NCBI GenBank assembly: GCA_002914805.1
Contig: JXTB01000202.1
Span: forward strand, 545,270 to 609,269
Direction: 5' to 3'
DNA length: 64,000 nt
DNA from: Parasponia andersonii
Taxonomy: Eukaryota > Streptophyta > Magnoliopsida > Rosales > Cannabaceae
The notes below the pieces were generated by a model. It had not been told where the DNA came from. It saw nothing but the letters and a program-made list of their open reading frames with translations, and did not search any database. Position numbers and translations under genes: made by a program. This document shows, piece after piece, positions 60,571-64,000 of this stretch. Numbering within the stretch: the first letter of the stretch is position 1; each line of letters begins with the position of its first letter.

Positions 60571-61180
60571 TAATTGAATGGACTAGAGAAGTTGAAAATT
60601 TAAATAACAAAGTGATACTGAAAATACAGGTATGATGCAGGACGCTGTTGATATCGTTAACCCGTAAGAGCCCTAATCAGTAAGAGATCACGAGTTAGAA
60701 AAATCAGATAGTTTGATCTCTCGTGTGTCTAAATACGTACGCTGTATTTCTAAATAATTCATTTATAGGCCGAATCCTGCAGCCAGCATCGATTCAAGTG
60801 GAGATGCAGTAAAAATGATGTACTTTTTTGGTTGATTTAAGCAAGGGTCATTATTTATATTACGTAAATAGGTAAGTACAATTGTCCAAAACCTGCTTAA
60901 AAAAAAAAAAAAAAAAATATTATAAATGCAAATGTTTATATTTGCGAAGCTCCAGAGCAAAAGAAAATTGTCCTGCCTTTAGTGTATATCTCCGGTGATA
61001 TATTGTTTTAATTTCTCACTGTCCTCTCATTTATTTAACACGAGCAATTTTAAATTAGGATGGCACATGGAGCCTATATATATTTTGATTAGTCCATATT
61101 CCACATGACCCTTTTTGCTGAAATAATCCTATCTCTCTATCTAGCTATATATATAATATATGTACATATATGAAAAATAG

Positions 61181-61408
61181 AAAATTTTAGAGGAATGCAC
61201 TATTTGAAATTGAGTTTTGAACGAAAAGACCTAAGTTTTAAATTTTTTTATAAAATATTCTTTTTATATTGTCAAATATAATATTGATAGTAATTAAGTA
61301 TAATCGAATATTATCGAGAAATACTATTTTATAAATAAATTAAAAATATAAGTCTTTTTTGCAAATATGTATATTTTTTTAAAAAAGGACTCTCTTGCCA
61401 ATTGACCA
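61181..61408. repeat. Copy 1 of a roughly 225-bp diverged repeat
   Basis: Starts with AAAATTTTAGAGGAAT and ends near TTGCCAATTGACC. It shares this layout and most internal blocks with 62191-62412 (for example AAGTTTTAAA, then TTTTTATAAAATA, then TTGCAAATATGT). Confidence 0.5.
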
Positions 61409-61527
61409 ATAGATGTAAAGTGGGTAAGACCTGACATTTGATAAGTCTATATGGTCTTTGTATTGTGCATGGACTCAGTCTGCCTAAAATATGGATTGGG
61501 TCATCCTAACCCATATTCTTATTAGGG

Positions 61528-61862
61528 CCCGACACGACCCACATGCCCATCCCATATTTTATGCAGATTTAAGTGAGCAGTGCTTAAGTAGTTTGTGCCT
61601 ATGCGGACCGAATATGAGCCATAATGTAAGCCTAATTTCGTTGTTATTCTATGCTTTAAAATATCAAATATGAGCCTAAAACCTATTCTTATTCTTTTAA
61701 ATTTTGAATAAATTGAAAATAAATAAAAATTAGTAAATAAATAACATTAAAAGCATATAAATAAAAATATTTAACTAAGATTTTTTAAAATTTTAATTAA
61801 TAAATATATTTAAAATTATATATATAAAAACTAAATATAGGCCTAATGTGGGTCGTGTCGGG
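61528..61862. mobile_element. Foldback-type element with 17-bp perfect inverted repeat
   Basis: CCCGACACGACCCACAT at 61528-61544 is the exact reverse complement of ATGTGGGTCGTGTCGGG at 61846-61862. A smaller palindrome (AATATGG...CCCATATT) lies just outside on the left. GTCGTGTCGGG-type motifs recur in plant non-autonomous DNA transposons. Outer limits may extend to about 61470 and 61940. No coding sequence. Confidence 0.5.
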
Positions 61863-62190
61863 TTAGACTTATAAGCTTATGGCTAAAGTTAGCTTGACTC
61901 ATATTATATATAACGAGCTAAGCCAAACCTACATAATGTGAACTTAGGCCAGACTTATACTGTATTTTTTCTTCGAAATATAGGTTGTTGACCCACAAAA
62001 CTCGGCCAGGTTGACATCTCTAAATTGACCATTCATATGATATATTGATCCCTGCAAAAAGCTAAGGAGGTTAGATAGAAATTTAAGCCTTATAAATGAG
62101 TCAACAACCGGATAAAGCACATGCATATTTTCAGCTTAGAGAGAATGCTAGTTGTCTTTCCGAACAGAAATAAAGACTATTATGTATAGA

Positions 62191-62412
62191 AAAATTTTGA
62201 GGAATAATTCATTTGAAAATGAATTTTGGACAAATGTTCAAGTTTTAAAACTTTTTGTAAAATAATATTTTTACATTATTAGATATGATGTTGAGGGTTT
62301 TCGAATATGTAATACAGTATAGTGAACATTGTCAAAAAAGACAACAAATAAATTAAATATATATATATTTGCAAATATGTGTTTTAAAAAATGCCTTTTT
62401 GCCAACTGATCC
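62191..62412. repeat. Copy 2 of the roughly 225-bp diverged repeat
   Basis: Partner of 61181-61408, in the same orientation about 1 kb downstream, starting AAAATTTTGAGGAAT and ending near TTGCCAACTGATCC. Confidence 0.5.
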
Positions 62413-62686
62413 GCGTTATATATCTATTATATTTGCATATAGTCAAAACAGCCATAATATTAAACCCTTTTATAATAATTTCTTTTTTTTTCATCTAATG
62501 ATGAGAATTGATACAAGTAATACAGCTCCCACATGAGTGTATATATTTAATTTGCGTATTATTCGTCCATGTTGCCTTCGAATTGTGTCGTCACTTGTTA
62601 GCATCATTAGCTAGATACCAAACATAACATAATATATAAAAAGCCTACTGTTGTAATTGTACTGATAGATTGAATTGAGTATATAC

Positions 62687-62747
<61 letters not shown>

Positions 62748-64000
62748 CAGAGCAATCTATGCACCATATCCTATGTGACTTAGGAAAATGATGCTCCCCA
62801 TTCTCGTTGCCTCCAAATGCACAAACAAAAGCTACTCCATCTTGGCTTTACCAAGGTGCATATATATAAAAGGGACACCCATATCAATGAACTTTAAGGA
62901 AAAATAAAATAAAACCCATCGTTTGAAAATGAACTTAATTAATCATCTGATTAGTCAGCGAAATTATAATGTTTGTGTAATCAGAAGCAAAAAGCTTATA
63001 TTATATAATTAATTTCAAATTCATCACACAACTTAGAGTTGGTGAATATCCGACTAGTTCTTCACTTAAATTGTTTTTGGTTGGTAGAAAATCATATGTT
63101 AATGTTATACACTCTTCATCCCAAATTAATTTGATCAATACTAATAATCTAGCTAGACTCTATAAATCGTTGTAACTTTATTAGATTTTTGTCCATTTTC
63201 ATTTTCTACAAGGGGAAATTTTTGTACATTCTTATTAGATATTTTTAATAGGCATATGGAAATTAAATCTAAAAACCTACTAATTTGTTGCTTATTTGGA
63301 CTGAGCTGTGGGGGCCAGAAGCATGGAACGTGTGATGACATGATCGAACATCACAAATTAGGCCTTGCGTTAAGGCGCCTCCTTCTCCTTTTGACACGTG
63401 ACCATGTCTGATATACCCCATCACCCTCAAAGGCACTCATTTTTCTATATTATTAAACATTAATGTCATCCAAATAGACTGAATAAAACAAGCATTACAC
63501 GTACCCATATGCATGTCAATCAGTCCAAGTATATGCCTGTAATTAAATTATAATGGAATTAACAAATTATATGAGTACAGTTATCTAATATGTACATTTA
63601 TATGTATGTACATTTTTTCCTATTTTCATCAAAATATATAGGAAAAACAATAGTTGGCTTTATTCTTATTGTTAGCGAAGTTAGATTTAGTGTCGTGTAT
63701 TTGACGCTAAGAAAAAAGTTTTTGCTTTTTAAGTTGATAAATGATGCCTAGAAGCGACTTGTGATTGGGACTAACAATCTTAAGCTTTTGTAGGGTCAAT
63801 ATATGTAATAGAGAACTAACATTAATGCCCTTAATCCATACACATGGCTTGGGGGATAAAGAAGATAGTTTTGGTCTCACAAAGAGTTGACACCATTATT
63901 TTTTGGGGTGAGTGTTTGTGATTTGATTTGCTCTCCCATTCATATTAAATTCAACTGCTGAATATATGATTTCTGTACTTTGCAGGCTCGTAAGAAACAC
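62413..64000. other. Intergenic DNA with a long (TA)n tract, no gene seen
   Basis: A perfect (TA)n microsatellite of about 55 bases lies at 62691-62745. The remainder is AT-rich with no protein-like frame up to the end of the window. A gene could begin just beyond, since the last few hundred bases are less repetitive. Confidence 0.4.

Overview
This window is nuclear DNA from a flowering plant, most likely a eudicot of the rosid type. It is very AT-rich, its genes have GT-AG introns, intergenic spaces are long and full of decayed transposons and (TA)n/(CT)n tracts, and all recognisable proteins are plant families (DUF863, group IId WRKY, a PARP-fold-like plant protein, a short-form lipid phosphate phosphatase, a plant APT). 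There are no prokaryotic operons and no CRISPR array, and I found no tRNA or rRNA gene. The species cannot be named from the sequence alone.

Layout. 1-3640: gene-free AT-rich DNA. 3640-7260 (+): a DUF863-family gene with five coding exons and an intron-bearing 5' leader. 8119-8277 (-): a possible orphan terminal exon. 8745-9390: a hAT-like MITE. 10536-12334 (+): a three-exon WRKY group IId transcription factor. 12335-27480: about 15 kb without a supported gene, holding a LINE RNase H remnant near 21.1-21.6 kb, a three-copy decayed repeat near 23.6-25.0 kb and one promoter-like G-box cluster near 19.8 kb. 27915-31399 (+): adenine phosphoribosyltransferase, six exons. 31.9-36.9 kb: repeats, including a 5'-truncated LINE with a poly(A) tail and a likely target-site duplication. 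39248-40144 (-): an intronless, GC-rich gene for a PARP-fold-like plant protein. 45455-48000: a 1.27 kb tandem duplication with a single N at the junction, probably two haplotypes left unmerged in the assembly. 50.7-51.5 kb: a 30-bp minisatellite and a MITE. 52919-53596 (+): an intronless lipid phosphate phosphatase beta-type gene. 55953-56962 (-): a speculative two-exon small-protein gene. 57-64 kb: AT-rich repeats, a TA-flanked MITE, a foldback element and a long (TA)n tract.

The genes do not form one pathway. APT salvages adenine to AMP, the phosphatase dephosphorylates lipid phosphates or isoprenoid phosphates at a membrane, WRKY IId proteins are nuclear regulators, and the functions of DUF863 and the PARP-like protein are poorly known. 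The most informative grouping is positional. The APT, PARP-like and LPP-beta genes, adjacent here across 26 kb, match from memory the adjacent Arabidopsis loci At4g22570, At4g22560 and At4g22550, which suggests an old conserved block expanded here by transposon-rich spacers. I did not find a convincing entirely new biological system. The best leads are the possible unannotated minus-strand gene downstream of the phosphatase, the WRKY with a missing HARF segment, and the assembly duplication.
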